The position numbers were made by a program, and so were the translations under genes. From Corynebacterium camporealensis (GTDB taxonomy: Bacteria; Actinomycetota; Actinomycetes; Mycobacteriales; Mycobacteriaceae), in NCBI RefSeq assembly GCF_000980815.1, contig NZ_CP011311.1, positions 558,001 through 622,000 of the forward strand: a stretch of DNA of 64,000 nucleotides. The letters are read 5' to 3'. Below the pieces are notes generated by a model. It made no database searches and was not told the origin of the DNA. It saw only the letters and a program-made list of their open reading frames with translations. Positions 35,930-44,738 of this stretch are shown here, piece after piece (the stretch's first letter is position 1; every line of letters begins with the position of its first letter).

Positions 35930-38900
35930 CTAGTCCACCTTCCACGTGGTGGGTAAGTGAGCATTACTATTCAAGCGAACCTGGCCGAGGGAATTTCGTC
36001 GAATTATGGTGACGTTACCCGCACTTAACAGCTTATTAACGGCGGGACGCCAGCCGGGCTGGTCAACAATCTTTCTTGAACCCGCGCTGGCCCCAGGGGC
36101 TAGTCCTTCTCCACTCATCTGGAGAGGTCGTAGTCTCAACTTTGAGGGAGAAACGAAGCCATCGAGCCTCCAACGCCTCACCATGCCAAATTCAGCTTGC
36201 ATCTCGGCAATCTGTCCAGAGTTAAATGAAGATGTGTCGATGAGTAGTTCGTCGTCGATGACAATCCAGCCAAGGTATTCGGCTTGTCCTTCCGCGATTG
36301 CTTTGCGCAGCTTTGGTTCTGCTTGGCGCATCGACATGGTCTGGGGCTTGATTTCTACGCTGAAGAGGTCTTCATTGCGGTATGCAGTGAGATCTGTGGT
36401 GTAGACGCGGAGCATTGCGTAGGTTGGCTTTTTGCCTGAGGTGATCTTGTAGACCCTGGCGTGGTGGAAACGGCTGAGTTCGGCGTAACCACCACGTACC
36501 TTGATCGCGCCGGCGCCGACGGGGAATACCTCGATGTGGTCGTCGGCGTCATACCAGGTGCCATGAATGCGGATGCGGCGGTGAGGGTTTTCAGGCAGCC
36601 CCTCCTTTGGATCGAAGTCGGGATCGCGGGTGAGAGCGCACCATAGTGCTTCGGTGGAGGCACGATCGATGTCAGTGACAGAGATAGCGTCGCCAACACG
36701 AATTTTCTTTAGCTCACCAATGGTGTCTTCGTGGGCACGACCATTCCCCAGACGAAGGCGAAGGTTTGAGGTAACCACGATGCGGTCTTCATCAAGGGCA
36801 GTTTGCAAAAGGTTAGCAAGGAGGTGCATCTTGTTGACCCATGCATTCCATGCAGCGCGGTGCGCATCGGTGCTGCCGGTGAACTCACGCCATTGCTCCG
36901 GCTCACGGTTAAGCTGTGCGGCGCGGCGCATACTAGAGCGTTTGGCGAGGACTTCAGCAACGTAGTTTTGGGTAAAGCAGATGACAGCAGCGTCGACTGC
37001 ATGGTGGCGACGGTCGAGGCGTGATTTGCCAGTGCCATCGATGAAACGAAGCTTGCGTCTAATTCCAGCGGCGTTTCGTGCTTCGGCGGTTAGCTCACCA
37101 CGGTAAACGCCGACTTTGGTTCCGTATTCACCAAAGTGTTGCGCGACGCGGCTGCGTAGCTCGTTGGCCATCCAGGCTACGGATTCGATAGAACGATTAT
37201 CGAGTGGTTCGTCGACACTGGTGCGCTTCAGACGTGCACGGACGTTGCTGACAAAGCGTTGGAAATCCTTGGATGACATACCGGTATCTTCAACCCAGTG
37301 GCGGGTGCGATTCAGTGCTTCTTTCAAACTGACACCAGGGATGTTGGCATTCTTGGCCCACACCGCGAAGGGGATGTTCTTCTTTGCCAGGTTGCAACGG
37401 TGGCAAACAGCGACCAGATTGTCGCGGGTGTTCGTTGAGCCTTCGCCGGCACGAGGGACGATATGGTCCATCTCGCAATTCTGGAAGGTGATGGTGTCTC
37501 CACAGTAAGCACAGCAACAGTTCTGTCGCTGGACGGACTGGAAGCGCCAGAGATCGGCTGAGCGTGGTTTGCCCTCGATACCGAGTTTGCTTTGCATCTT
37601 TCCGAACAGTTCACGGTTGCGCTGAGCGCGGCGGTTGTTGTCACGGTCGATTTCGCGAGCCTTCGCTTCACTGATAAAACCGTCACGAACGTGCTCAATG
37701 ATGATGCTCTTTGGAGCACCCCACTCTTTGTGCGCTGCTTCGAGCCAACGTGCGGTTGCCTTGAGGACGCGGTCGACAGCGGGATTTCCTACGGGCTCGC
37801 CGATACGCGGTTTGGGTGGTGTCCAGTCTTTGGCGATGTTGAATTCGGCCAGGCGAGCTTCGTAGAGATCCTGGTTGTTGTTCAGCATCCTTTCGGTGAG
37901 CCGAACTAACGTGTCCTCGCTGTAAGCAGCACGGCCCATGGGGAGGTGCAGTGAATCAAGCTTGTCGTGCTGCTTCTCATCGAGGTCGGCGAAGAAAGCC
38001 TGCACGCTGGCACCCGCTGGAGAGTCGAAGTCATCGACTTCTGCGTTGGAAAGGGACTTAAGCATGGCTTTTTGTTCGTCGAAGTTAGCAGCCTTCCACC
38101 AATGAACCAGTGGTTTGACCTTGGAACTGAGGATCGCACGATTAGTGTCGTGCACTGGTGGCTTACTGCCGGCCCGTTCACCGTCGTCAGTCATGGTTGC
38201 AGTGCCAAGTAGATCACCCCTGTCGATTCCTAGAATCTCAGCAATGTTGAGCCAGGAAGGTTCTTCGGTGTGGGGAAGATTAACCAGGTGGTCGAAGATT
38301 AGTTGGCGTTGTTCTCGAGTAAGTCGGTCGTTCCCTTGAGTGCCGCGAATGCGTAGGTTTCCAGTCAGTGCTGCGATACGGTAGCGCTGGAAGGCATCGG
38401 TTGCCTTGAGTGCACGATCTTTACCTGGTTGAAGGGGATCTTTACCGACGCGACCAAGTTGGGCTCCTTTGGGCGATTCAGCGGCAAATACGAGGTCGAT
38501 AATGTGCTTGCGAAGATCGTCGTCAAGCTTTTGCACCTTTGCGATCTCGTTAATTTCGCGTGCGTGGTCTAGCTGATGCAGCCGGGCAGAGAGGATTGCA
38601 GGGTTATTGTGTCCGGTCTTCTTATTTTGTGCTTCGCCGCGAATTCGGTCAGTACCGATGCGAGCGAAAGTAATGAGTTGTCCAACGGTGATGTCCTTGG
38701 GGACTGGGCGGCCGGCACGCTTTTCTAGATCCTTACGGATGGTTTCAAAGGCATCACTTGGGCCTTCGGGACTGTAAAGGCTACGAGTCTTCCAGTAGGG
38801 GTTGCGCCAACCGCGGTGGTTAGCGATGTGTCGAAGAGCAATTGAAAGGTACTCACCGCGTTGTTGATCATCCTCGATATAACCATTGACCAAAGCAACC

Positions 38901-39217
38901 CGTGCGTTCCACGGGATATAGGGGTCAGAGTAATCCTCAAAGGGTTTGGTTTCCCATCCCTGGTGCTGCAGGAACTTCTCTAGGCGAACCATGCGCTTGC
39001 GACGGCGGCGGTAGAGGCGGCGCGTGCGACGTGCGACACCGGATTCGGCGAGTCGAGTGAGAGCGCGCTTGTTACTATCCGGATCCAGACCGGAGTCGTG
39101 GATGAGGGACATTGCGGAGAGGATGTGGATCGGACGATCGTGATCGTCGACCTCAATCGCGGCGAATCCGATGGAGTGGGTGCCTACGTCGATACCGACG
39201 CGGTAGTTCTTCTGCAT
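35930..39217 (-). CDS. cas9: CRISPR-associated endonuclease Cas9, type II-C
   Basis: A 1095-aa Cas9, close in length and sequence to the C. diphtheriae protein as I recall it. RuvC-I is GIDVGTHSIG with Asp10, RuvC-II IIIEHVRDG with Glu508, RuvC-III HHAVDAAV with Asp742. The HNH domain has CAYCG, MDHIVPRAGEGSTNT with His585, and CHRCN. The bridge helix is the Arg-rich RRTRRLYRRRRKR. All catalytic residues are present, so it should cut both strands of DNA matched by its guide. The ATG has only a weak ribosome site. Its 5' end lies about 25 nt after the tracrRNA terminator. cas1 follows directly. Confidence 0.98.
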   Translation of the reverse strand: MQKNYRVGIDVGTHSIGFAAIEVDDHDRPIHILSAMSLIHDSGLDPDSNKRALTRLAESGVARRTRRLYRRRRKRMVRLEKFLQHQGWETKPFEDYSDPYIPWNARVALVNGYIEDDQQRGEYLSIALRHIANHRGWRNPYWKTRSLYSPEGPSDAFETIRKDLEKRAGRPVPKDITVGQLITFARIGTDRIRGEAQNKKTGHNNPAILSARLHQLDHAREINEIAKVQKLDDDLRKHIIDLVFAAESPKGAQLGRVGKDPLQPGKDRALKATDAFQRYRIAALTGNLRIRGTQGNDRLTREQRQLIFDHLVNLPHTEEPSWLNIAEILGIDRGDLLGTATMTDDGERAGSKPPVHDTNRAILSSKVKPLVHWWKAANFDEQKAMLKSLSNAEVDDFDSPAGASVQAFFADLDEKQHDKLDSLHLPMGRAAYSEDTLVRLTERMLNNNQDLYEARLAEFNIAKDWTPPKPRIGEPVGNPAVDRVLKATARWLEAAHKEWGAPKSIIIEHVRDGFISEAKAREIDRDNNRRAQRNRELFGKMQSKLGIEGKPRSADLWRFQSVQRQNCCCAYCGDTITFQNCEMDHIVPRAGEGSTNTRDNLVAVCHRCNLAKKNIPFAVWAKNANIPGVSLKEALNRTRHWVEDTGMSSKDFQRFVSNVRARLKRTSVDEPLDNRSIESVAWMANELRSRVAQHFGEYGTKVGVYRGELTAEARNAAGIRRKLRFIDGTGKSRLDRRHHAVDAAVICFTQNYVAEVLAKRSSMRRAAQLNREPEQWREFTGSTDAHRAAWNAWVNKMHLLANLLQTALDEDRIVVTSNLRLRLGNGRAHEDTIGELKKIRVGDAISVTDIDRASTEALWCALTRDPDFDPKEGLPENPHRRIRIHGTWYDADDHIEVFPVGAGAIKVRGGYAELSRFHHARVYKITSGKKPTYAMLRVYTTDLTAYRNEDLFSVEIKPQTMSMRQAEPKLRKAIAEGQAEYLGWIVIDDELLIDTSSFNSGQIAEMQAEFGMVRRWRLDGFVSPSKLRLRPLQMSGEGLAPGASAGSRKIVDQPGWRPAVNKLLSAGNVTIIRRNSLGQVRLNSNAHLPTTWKVD

Positions 39218-39242
39218 TGGGATAGGACACTTTCGCGTTTAG

Positions 39243-39318
39243 AAAAGTCGACGCCCAGTGGGCGCCGACTGGAGCATTCTTCACCGGAAACGAGCCGGTG
39301 ATTACTGAGGTTCAGTTC
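39243..39318 (-). ncRNA. tracrRNA
   Basis: Read on the minus strand it begins with the anti-repeat AGGAACTGAACCTCAG. This matches the complement of the CRISPR repeat over 16 nt except one base, which gives a G-U pair. Two hairpins follow: CACCGG with CCGGUG around CUCGUUU, and a GC-rich terminator stem AGUCG-GCGCCC with GGGCG-UCGACU ending in TTTT at 39246-39243. Order and shapes match the known C. diphtheriae guide scaffold. The 5' end is set from a TATAAT at 39330-39325. Length is about 76 nt. Confidence 0.9.
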
Positions 39319-39324
39319 CTCTTA

Positions 39325-39330
39325 ATTATA
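39325..39330 (-). promoter_or_regulatory. -10 box of the tracrRNA promoter
   Basis: A perfect TATAAT on the minus strand lies 7 nt before the anti-repeat. A perfect TTGACA at 39344-39339 stands only 8 nt before it, too close for a standard -35, so its role is unclear. Confidence 0.65.
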
Positions 39331-39407
39331 AAGTGCCGTGTCAAGGTTGGCGAAGCACTTGGCTGTGGAATTCTTGTTTTATCGGTTGATGGGGGTGTTT
39401 TGCGGGG

Positions 39408-40724
39408 TTAACCCACCACATCAATGATGGCGACGGTCATGATGACAAGGCCCATGCCGAAGACGAAGTAGTTCCATTTGTCGTTCTTGAAGTGCTTGTA
39501 GACGTCGAGCTTTTTGAACATGTAGACCGGCAGCAGGTAGACCAGGAAGGCGACGAAGACACCACCGACCACGGAGATCATGCTGACGATGGATGGGTTA
39601 AAGATTGCCACCAGGGTGGTACCGACGAAGGTGATGAAGTAAATCAGCGCCAACATGGTCTTGCGCTTGTGTTTTTTGACCTGCTTCGGGAAGGCCAGGC
39701 GCAGCAGGTACTCGGTGCCTTCCTCGGTACCCAGGAGGTGACCGAAGTAGGACGACACGATGGCACAGATGACGAAGATCGGGGCCATGTACGCCATGAA
39801 TGGGGTGCCGGTGACGTTCGCAAAGTAGGACAGCACCGGGATGTTGAGTTCAGCGGCTTCTTGCATGCCGTCCGCACCCAGGGCGAGCACGGAGGACCAC
39901 ACGAAGAACATGGTGAACACAACCAGCATCAGGGCGGTGTACCACTCGGTACGCGAGACGACCTTTTCGGTCTTCGCACCGTATTCCTTCTGCATATCCA
40001 GGGAGAACTGCGACAGTGCTGCCATGTGCGAGAAGGAAAAAACCAGCACGGGAAGGACTAAGAAGATGCCCTTGACGATACCCCAGGCGCCATCTTCGTA
40101 CTCATAGTTGAAGAAGGACTGGAAGTCCCAGCGCGGAATCAGGTAGATAGACACTGCCGCCAGGGCGACAATCAATGGGTAAACCAGTACGTTGGCCAGC
40201 CACAGCATCGGCTTGCGGCCAAAGGCGAAGGCGATGGTCATGATGAACACGGATACCGACGCCAGAATCCAGCGGTCGATTTCCGGGCCATTGAGCTGGT
40301 TCACGATGAAGCTATCGACCGCATTGGTGATACTGACACCGTAAATCAGCACCGTCGGAAAGACGGTCAGCCAGTACAGCGAACCAATGAAAATGCCCGC
40401 CTTGGAACCCATGTAGTGGTGAACCAGCTGGAGCACGTCCTTGCCATGGTCTTTCGTCGGGGCACCACTGACGATGCGCGCATACGTGCGGTGTGAGAAA
40501 TACACCAGCGGGAAAATAAAGACCGTGGCAAAGACCAACGGCCAGAAACCGAACGCACCGGCATTGAGTGGAAGGAAGAGGATACCGGCGCCAATGGCGG
40601 TACCGAACAGCGTAATGGCCCAGCGCATGCTGAAGCCGGAGCCTTGTGTATTCCCTTCGTCGTTGGTGTTTTCTTCGCTCACCGCATGTGAGGAAGAGGG
40701 TTGGTCGGAAACAGGAGTGCTCAT
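39408..40724 (-). CDS. SdaC-like amino-acid permease (HAAAP family), copy 1
   Basis: A 438-aa inner-membrane protein with 11 predicted helices. The family opening is TLFGTAIGAGILFLPLNAG, followed by VYFSHRTYARIVSGAP, PTVLIYGVSITNAVDSF and VFSFSHMAALSQFSLDM. Relatives import serine or threonine with protons. A Ser/Asn-rich N-terminal tail of about 30 residues precedes the first helix. It is closely similar to the permease at 61102-62385, so the two are paralogues. Promoter region 40725-40800 contains two ATCATAT direct repeats. It is a single-gene unit next to the tracrRNA region. Confidence 0.9.
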   Translation of the reverse strand: MSTPVSDQPSSSHAVSEENTNDEGNTQGSGFSMRWAITLFGTAIGAGILFLPLNAGAFGFWPLVFATVFIFPLVYFSHRTYARIVSGAPTKDHGKDVLQLVHHYMGSKAGIFIGSLYWLTVFPTVLIYGVSITNAVDSFIVNQLNGPEIDRWILASVSVFIMTIAFAFGRKPMLWLANVLVYPLIVALAAVSIYLIPRWDFQSFFNYEYEDGAWGIVKGIFLVLPVLVFSFSHMAALSQFSLDMQKEYGAKTEKVVSRTEWYTALMLVVFTMFFVWSSVLALGADGMQEAAELNIPVLSYFANVTGTPFMAYMAPIFVICAIVSSYFGHLLGTEEGTEYLLRLAFPKQVKKHKRKTMLALIYFITFVGTTLVAIFNPSIVSMISVVGGVFVAFLVYLLPVYMFKKLDVYKHFKNDKWNYFVFGMGLVIMTVAIIDVVG

Positions 40725-41257
40725 GAAAAGTTCCTAGTGTTGTCGATCACGTATCCCAACATCATATGTTCCAAATCATATTGTGGCTAACTTGTCGAGT
40801 TATCTCGTACCCCAATTGTGGTGCGCTTCCTTATGGGGTGAACGCGAGTTGATGACTCGCGTTCGTGCAGGGTGGGAGATGTTTTGGCCTGTAGTTGATG
40901 AGTTGACTGGGTGGGCGTGGCTCTTGTTCCCGGCTAGTGGGTGTAGTGAGGTGGTTTGGTTGTGCTGCGCCTTATGCTTCCGTGTGTGCCGGGGAGGAAG
41001 TTTTGGGTGCAAAACGGGCGCGCGGGAAGTGGCGAACTGGCTGAATTTAGATTCACCAGTGGGGCAATTGTGCGGGGTGGGAGAACTGTGAAACCTATTA
41101 ATCTGCTATTTACTACTGCTTAAATTTTGGCGCATGGACTTAGTCAGGTGTTCATGTAGGCGCAATCTCTAAGTAAAGAAATGTGCATAGCCTTATGTGC
41201 GTTCCCGGCGGCATGGACGGCGGGACGTGCTCTTTTCTCTCTACTCGAAAGACTCTC
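40725..41257. other. intergenic region between permease and metallophosphoesterase
   Basis: No supported gene. It should carry the divergent promoters: ATCATAT direct repeats (40761 and 40775) near the permease side and an AT-rich stretch about 41090-41130 on the other. Open frames here have atypical, Trp/Cys-rich products and no ribosome sites. Confidence 0.5.
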
Positions 41258-44200
41258 ATGCACAAGCATTTCTCTTCCAAGGTTTCTTTCCTGGCAATTT
41301 TGTCCCTGGCGGGCTCTACCTTCGTTGCGCCGGCGGTAGCGCACGGTCAGCAGGCACCGGTCGCAGACGTTATTGATATGTCCCTGGCCGATAACTCCGC
41401 CAGCGATATCGCAGCAGACGTTGACCCGGTCCAGTCCGGCGCACCGGTAGTCCAGCAGGACCCAATTCTGGGCAAGCCAGTTATTTCTTTTGATGGCCAG
41501 CGCGATGCGCTGGGCTTCGAGGTCGGCGACAAGTTCGACGAGCTCAAGGATGGCTTCGCAGTCGAGTGCACTTTCCGCTTCGACGGTGATTTCGACGGCA
41601 ACGAAAAGTCGTTGTGCGCCAACAAGGAATCCGGCGGCTGGGCACTGGCAATCTACGACAATGACCTGACTTTCACCGTTCACGTTGATGGCAGCTACAA
41701 GCAGGCCAAGATGGAGATGCAGCCAGGCCAGTGGTACCACGCGGTTGGCGTCTTCGACGGTGAGAAGTCGCAGCTCTTCGTCAATGGTGAGCAGGCTGCT
41801 GAAAACCTCGAGGCCACTGGCGAGATGACTTTGCCGGAAAATGGTGCCACGCAGTTCATCATTGGTGGCGACTCCGGTAGCGATAACACCCCGCAGTTCT
41901 ACTCGGATGCCACCTTTGCTTCTGCTCGTCTGTGGACTGAGCCGCTGTCGGCTGAAGATATTGCCTCGCTTTACGATGCCGCCGAGCTCACCACCGAAGA
42001 ATCCGCCAGCATCGTATCCTCTACTCCGGCCGAAGGTGACCACATCACCCGCCCGTTCATCCTGGATGTGGAGCTGAATAACCCAGACCTGGTTGCTCGT
42101 GACCTGGAGATCCGCCTGGATGGGGAAGAGGTGGAACTCGGCGAGACCATCGGTGCTGGTCTGGAAGAAGGCGAGCACACGCTGGAAATTTCTGGCCACG
42201 ATGTCTTCGGCAACCCGATTGCAGAGTCCATCAACTTTACCTCTGGCAACCTGCCGGGTACTGCTGGTACCGATACCGAGCAGGGCGAAGATGGCGTTGG
42301 TATCTCCGCTCGCGCAGAAAATCCGAGCGGTGGCGATCTCGAGACGACTTTCACTAAAGCCAATCTCGCTACTGCCCAGGGTGGTTTCCAGGGCACCGTG
42401 AACGAGATTCCAGAGTCCTTGGATTTCGACTACGAAGAGGGCGCGGACTTCCAGACTGAACTGGCACCGGGCAACACCGAAGCACAGGCTAGCGCTTCGA
42501 CCCGCGACCTGCCTTTCCAGCGTTTCGACCTGCAGCTGGAAGATGCTGCCGCTGAAACCCACGACGTTGCTTGGTCGGGCACCGTGGATCCGAAGCGCGA
42601 GGTTCGTCTCTACGTGTGGAATGTAGAAGAAGAGGAATGGGAGGAGAAGGCGGCATCGGCAGGCAATGCCAACGCTGAGGTCTCTCTGACCGCTGAACTG
42701 GGCCAGGACTACGTCGACGGCGAGTCCATCCACACCATGGTGCTGGGTTACGACACCTTCGCCGATGATCTGAACGAGCCTGTTGACGAGCAATTTGCCG
42801 AAGACTACGACTTCGCCATTGCACACCACACCGATACCCAGTACCTCTCTGAGGGTGCTGTCGAGCAGGAAACCGAGGAGGAGCGCGCCAAGTGGAAGGA
42901 AGGCTACACCGCTGCCACCCAGTGGGTTGCCGACAACGCTGACGAGCGCAAAATCGTCTACTCCGCACACACGGGCGATATCATCGAAAACTGGATTTCT
43001 GAGACTAACGACTTGGACAACGCCAAGAAGGAATTCGAGGTCGCCTCTGAGGCACAGGCCATTTTGGATGATGCCGGCGTCGTTAACGGTGTCTTGCCGG
43101 GCAACCACGACAACATCACCGGCCGCGAGGTAGGAGCAGATAACCTCTACAACCAATACTTCGGTCCGGAGCGTTACCAGGCACTCCAGGGCCAGGGCGG
43201 TTGGGCTGAGCACGATGCGTCCTACCACCCATATGCCGAGGGCGACAACGACAACCACTACGACCTGTTCAGTGCAGAAGGCCACGACTTCATTGCTCTG
43301 CACCTGGGCTACGACGTCACCGACGAAGAAGCTGCTTGGGCTGATGAAGTTCTCAAGCAGTACTCCGACCGCAACGCCATCGTGCTGACCCACGCGTACA
43401 ACAAGCCATCCAACAACCCGGATGGCCGCGGCGCTGACTTCTCCCACGATGGCCGCATCATCTTCGAAGAGATTGTGGAGAAGAACCCGAACGTCGCTCT
43501 GGTGCTGTCTGGCCACGAGCACGGTGTATCTATCGTGACCCGTAACGACGTTGGCCAGACTGGCAACCATGTCATCGAGCTGCTTGCTGACTACCAGTTC
43601 TACGAGATTGGCTCTGACGAGCTCGGTCTGACCGAAATCGGCGAGTACGGCGACGACACCGGCCTGCGCTTCGGTTCTTCCTACCTGCGCCTGCTGCAGT
43701 TCGACCTGGAGAACTCCGAGGTAGCCATCAACACCTACTCGCCGCTTCTCGATGACCACAACGCCACCGAGTACGACGACCGCCAGCGCTACAACGGTCA
43801 CGAGGATGAATTGCGTCTGCCGATTCAGCTCAACACCCGCACCACTTCTTTCGAGACCTCCAGCATGGTTGCACTGACCGATACTGGCGAGGTCATCGGC
43901 ACCGACACCGCTAAGTCTGGCTGGGGCGCATCCACCACCTGGACCGGCCTGACCGCTGGTGAGTCCTACGGTTGGTACGCCACCTCCCGCGACGCTGATG
44001 CCGATGCTGACTCTGCCGGCATCGCCCGTCAGTTCGGTTACTTCACCGCGCAGGAAGCATCCGAGGAAGATTCCGCGGCACCGACCCTGAACGTGCCGAC
44101 TGAGCCACTGCGCGTGAAGGCTGGCGATACCGTCGACCTGCTTGAGGGCATTACCGCCACCGACGAAGAAGACGGCGACATCACCGACCGCATCCGCGTT

Positions 44201-44548
44201 ATCGGCAACGTGGATACCTCCAAGCCGGGTACCTACTCCGTGTCCTACGAGGTCAGCGACTCCGCTGGTAACCAGACCATCGCTTCCCGCGTCGTTGAGG
44301 TCACCGAGTCCGGTTCCTCCGACAACGGTTCTTCCGATGATGGATCCTCGGACGGCTCCTCTGACAACGGTTCCTCTGGCTCTTCCGGTTCTTCTGCTGG
44401 TTCCTCCAGCTCGAACTGGCTGTCCGGTCTGCTTGGCGGCATCCTCGGTGCCGCTGGCATGGGCGCAATCCTGACCGGTCTGCTGAATTTCTTCAGTCCG
44501 GGCACTCTTAACGAGTTGACCAACAAGGTTCTCGGTTTCTTCCGCTAA
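41258..44548 (+). CDS. secreted LamG/metallophosphoesterase with hydrophobic tail
   Basis: A 1096-aa exported protein. A signal peptide (HKHFSSKVSFLAILSLAGS, cleavage after PAVAHG or nearby) is followed by a LamG/concanavalin domain at about 75-220, then beta-rich linkers. The calcineurin-like metallophosphoesterase core shows HHTDTQYLSE (about 523), HTGDIIE (about 571), PGNHDN (about 614) and SGHEHG (about 751), so the metal ligands are nearly all present. A DUF5011/Ig-like domain (about 945-1020), a Ser/Gly/Asp linker and a hydrophobic C-terminal helix (FFSPGTLNELTNKVLGFF) end it. Probably a cell-envelope phosphoesterase. The ATG at 41258 is chosen for the signal peptide; its ribosome site is weak. 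Confidence 0.88.
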   Translation: MHKHFSSKVSFLAILSLAGSTFVAPAVAHGQQAPVADVIDMSLADNSASDIAADVDPVQSGAPVVQQDPILGKPVISFDGQRDALGFEVGDKFDELKDGFAVECTFRFDGDFDGNEKSLCANKESGGWALAIYDNDLTFTVHVDGSYKQAKMEMQPGQWYHAVGVFDGEKSQLFVNGEQAAENLEATGEMTLPENGATQFIIGGDSGSDNTPQFYSDATFASARLWTEPLSAEDIASLYDAAELTTEESASIVSSTPAEGDHITRPFILDVELNNPDLVARDLEIRLDGEEVELGETIGAGLEEGEHTLEISGHDVFGNPIAESINFTSGNLPGTAGTDTEQGEDGVGISARAENPSGGDLETTFTKANLATAQGGFQGTVNEIPESLDFDYEEGADFQTELAPGNTEAQASASTRDLPFQRFDLQLEDAAAETHDVAWSGTVDPKREVRLYVWNVEEEEWEEKAASAGNANAEVSLTAELGQDYVDGESIHTMVLGYDTFADDLNEPVDEQFAEDYDFAIAHHTDTQYLSEGAVEQETEEERAKWKEGYTAATQWVADNADERKIVYSAHTGDIIENWISETNDLDNAKKEFEVASEAQAILDDAGVVNGVLPGNHDNITGREVGADNLYNQYFGPERYQALQGQGGWAEHDASYHPYAEGDNDNHYDLFSAEGHDFIALHLGYDVTDEEAAWADEVLKQYSDRNAIVLTHAYNKPSNNPDGRGADFSHDGRIIFEEIVEKNPNVALVLSGHEHGVSIVTRNDVGQTGNHVIELLADYQFYEIGSDELGLTEIGEYGDDTGLRFGSSYLRLLQFDLENSEVAINTYSPLLDDHNATEYDDRQRYNGHEDELRLPIQLNTRTTSFETSSMVALTDTGEVIGTDTAKSGWGASTTWTGLTAGESYGWYATSRDADADADSAGIARQFGYFTAQEASEEDSAAPTLNVPTEPLRVKAGDTVDLLEGITATDEEDGDITDRIRVIGNVDTSKPGTYSVSYEVSDSAGNQTIASRVVEVTESGSSDNGSSDDGSSDGSSDNGSSGSSGSSAGSSSSNWLSGLLGGILGAAGMGAILTGLLNFFSPGTLNELTNKVLGFFR

Positions 44549-44560
44549 GCCTTAAGTCTT

Positions 44561-44588
44561 AAGCCTCCCCCTCGGGGGAGGCTTTTTC
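44561..44588 (+). terminator. intrinsic terminator of the metallophosphoesterase gene
   Basis: AGCCTCCCC at 44562-44570 pairs with GGGGAGGCT at 44575-44583 and is followed by a T-run. Confidence 0.93.
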
Positions 44589-44660
44589 GTATCCGGGATG
44601 ACCTTGTTTGGGCTAAATTGACCTCATTTGTAGGCACAATCGGAGGCGTGTGGCTCTAAA

Positions 44661-44713
44661 ATACTGAGTATCAAACACCCGGGATCTTGCATCCTGGGTG
44701 CATTGCTGAGTAT
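44661..44713 (+). promoter_or_regulatory. leader hairpin and repeats before trpB
   Basis: A 10-bp stem with one G-T pair (44676-44685 with 44691-44700, loop CTTGC) is flanked by two copies of CTGAGTAT (44664-44671 and 44706-44713). The first copy lies within the palindrome ATACTGAGTAT. TAAAAT at 44657-44662 could be the -10 box. The arrangement suggests an operator or attenuator for the gene at 44739. Confidence 0.45.
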
Positions 44714-44738
44714 TTCCGTCATCGAAAGGGACGTCCCT

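Noticed and set aside
39339..39344. TTGACA as the -35 box of the tracrRNA promoter
   Set aside because: It is only 8 nt from the TATAAT, far short of the usual 16-18 nt, so it cannot pair with that -10 in the normal way.
40783..41091. A 102-codon frame on the plus strand
   Set aside because: Trp- and Cys-rich product, no ribosome site, no similarity to known proteins; probably intergenic DNA.
41144..43801. An 885-codon open frame on the minus strand
   Set aside because: It lies exactly opposite the metallophosphoesterase gene, gives a low-complexity Val/Leu/Gly-rich product and has no ribosome site. It follows from the GC-biased third codon positions of the real gene.
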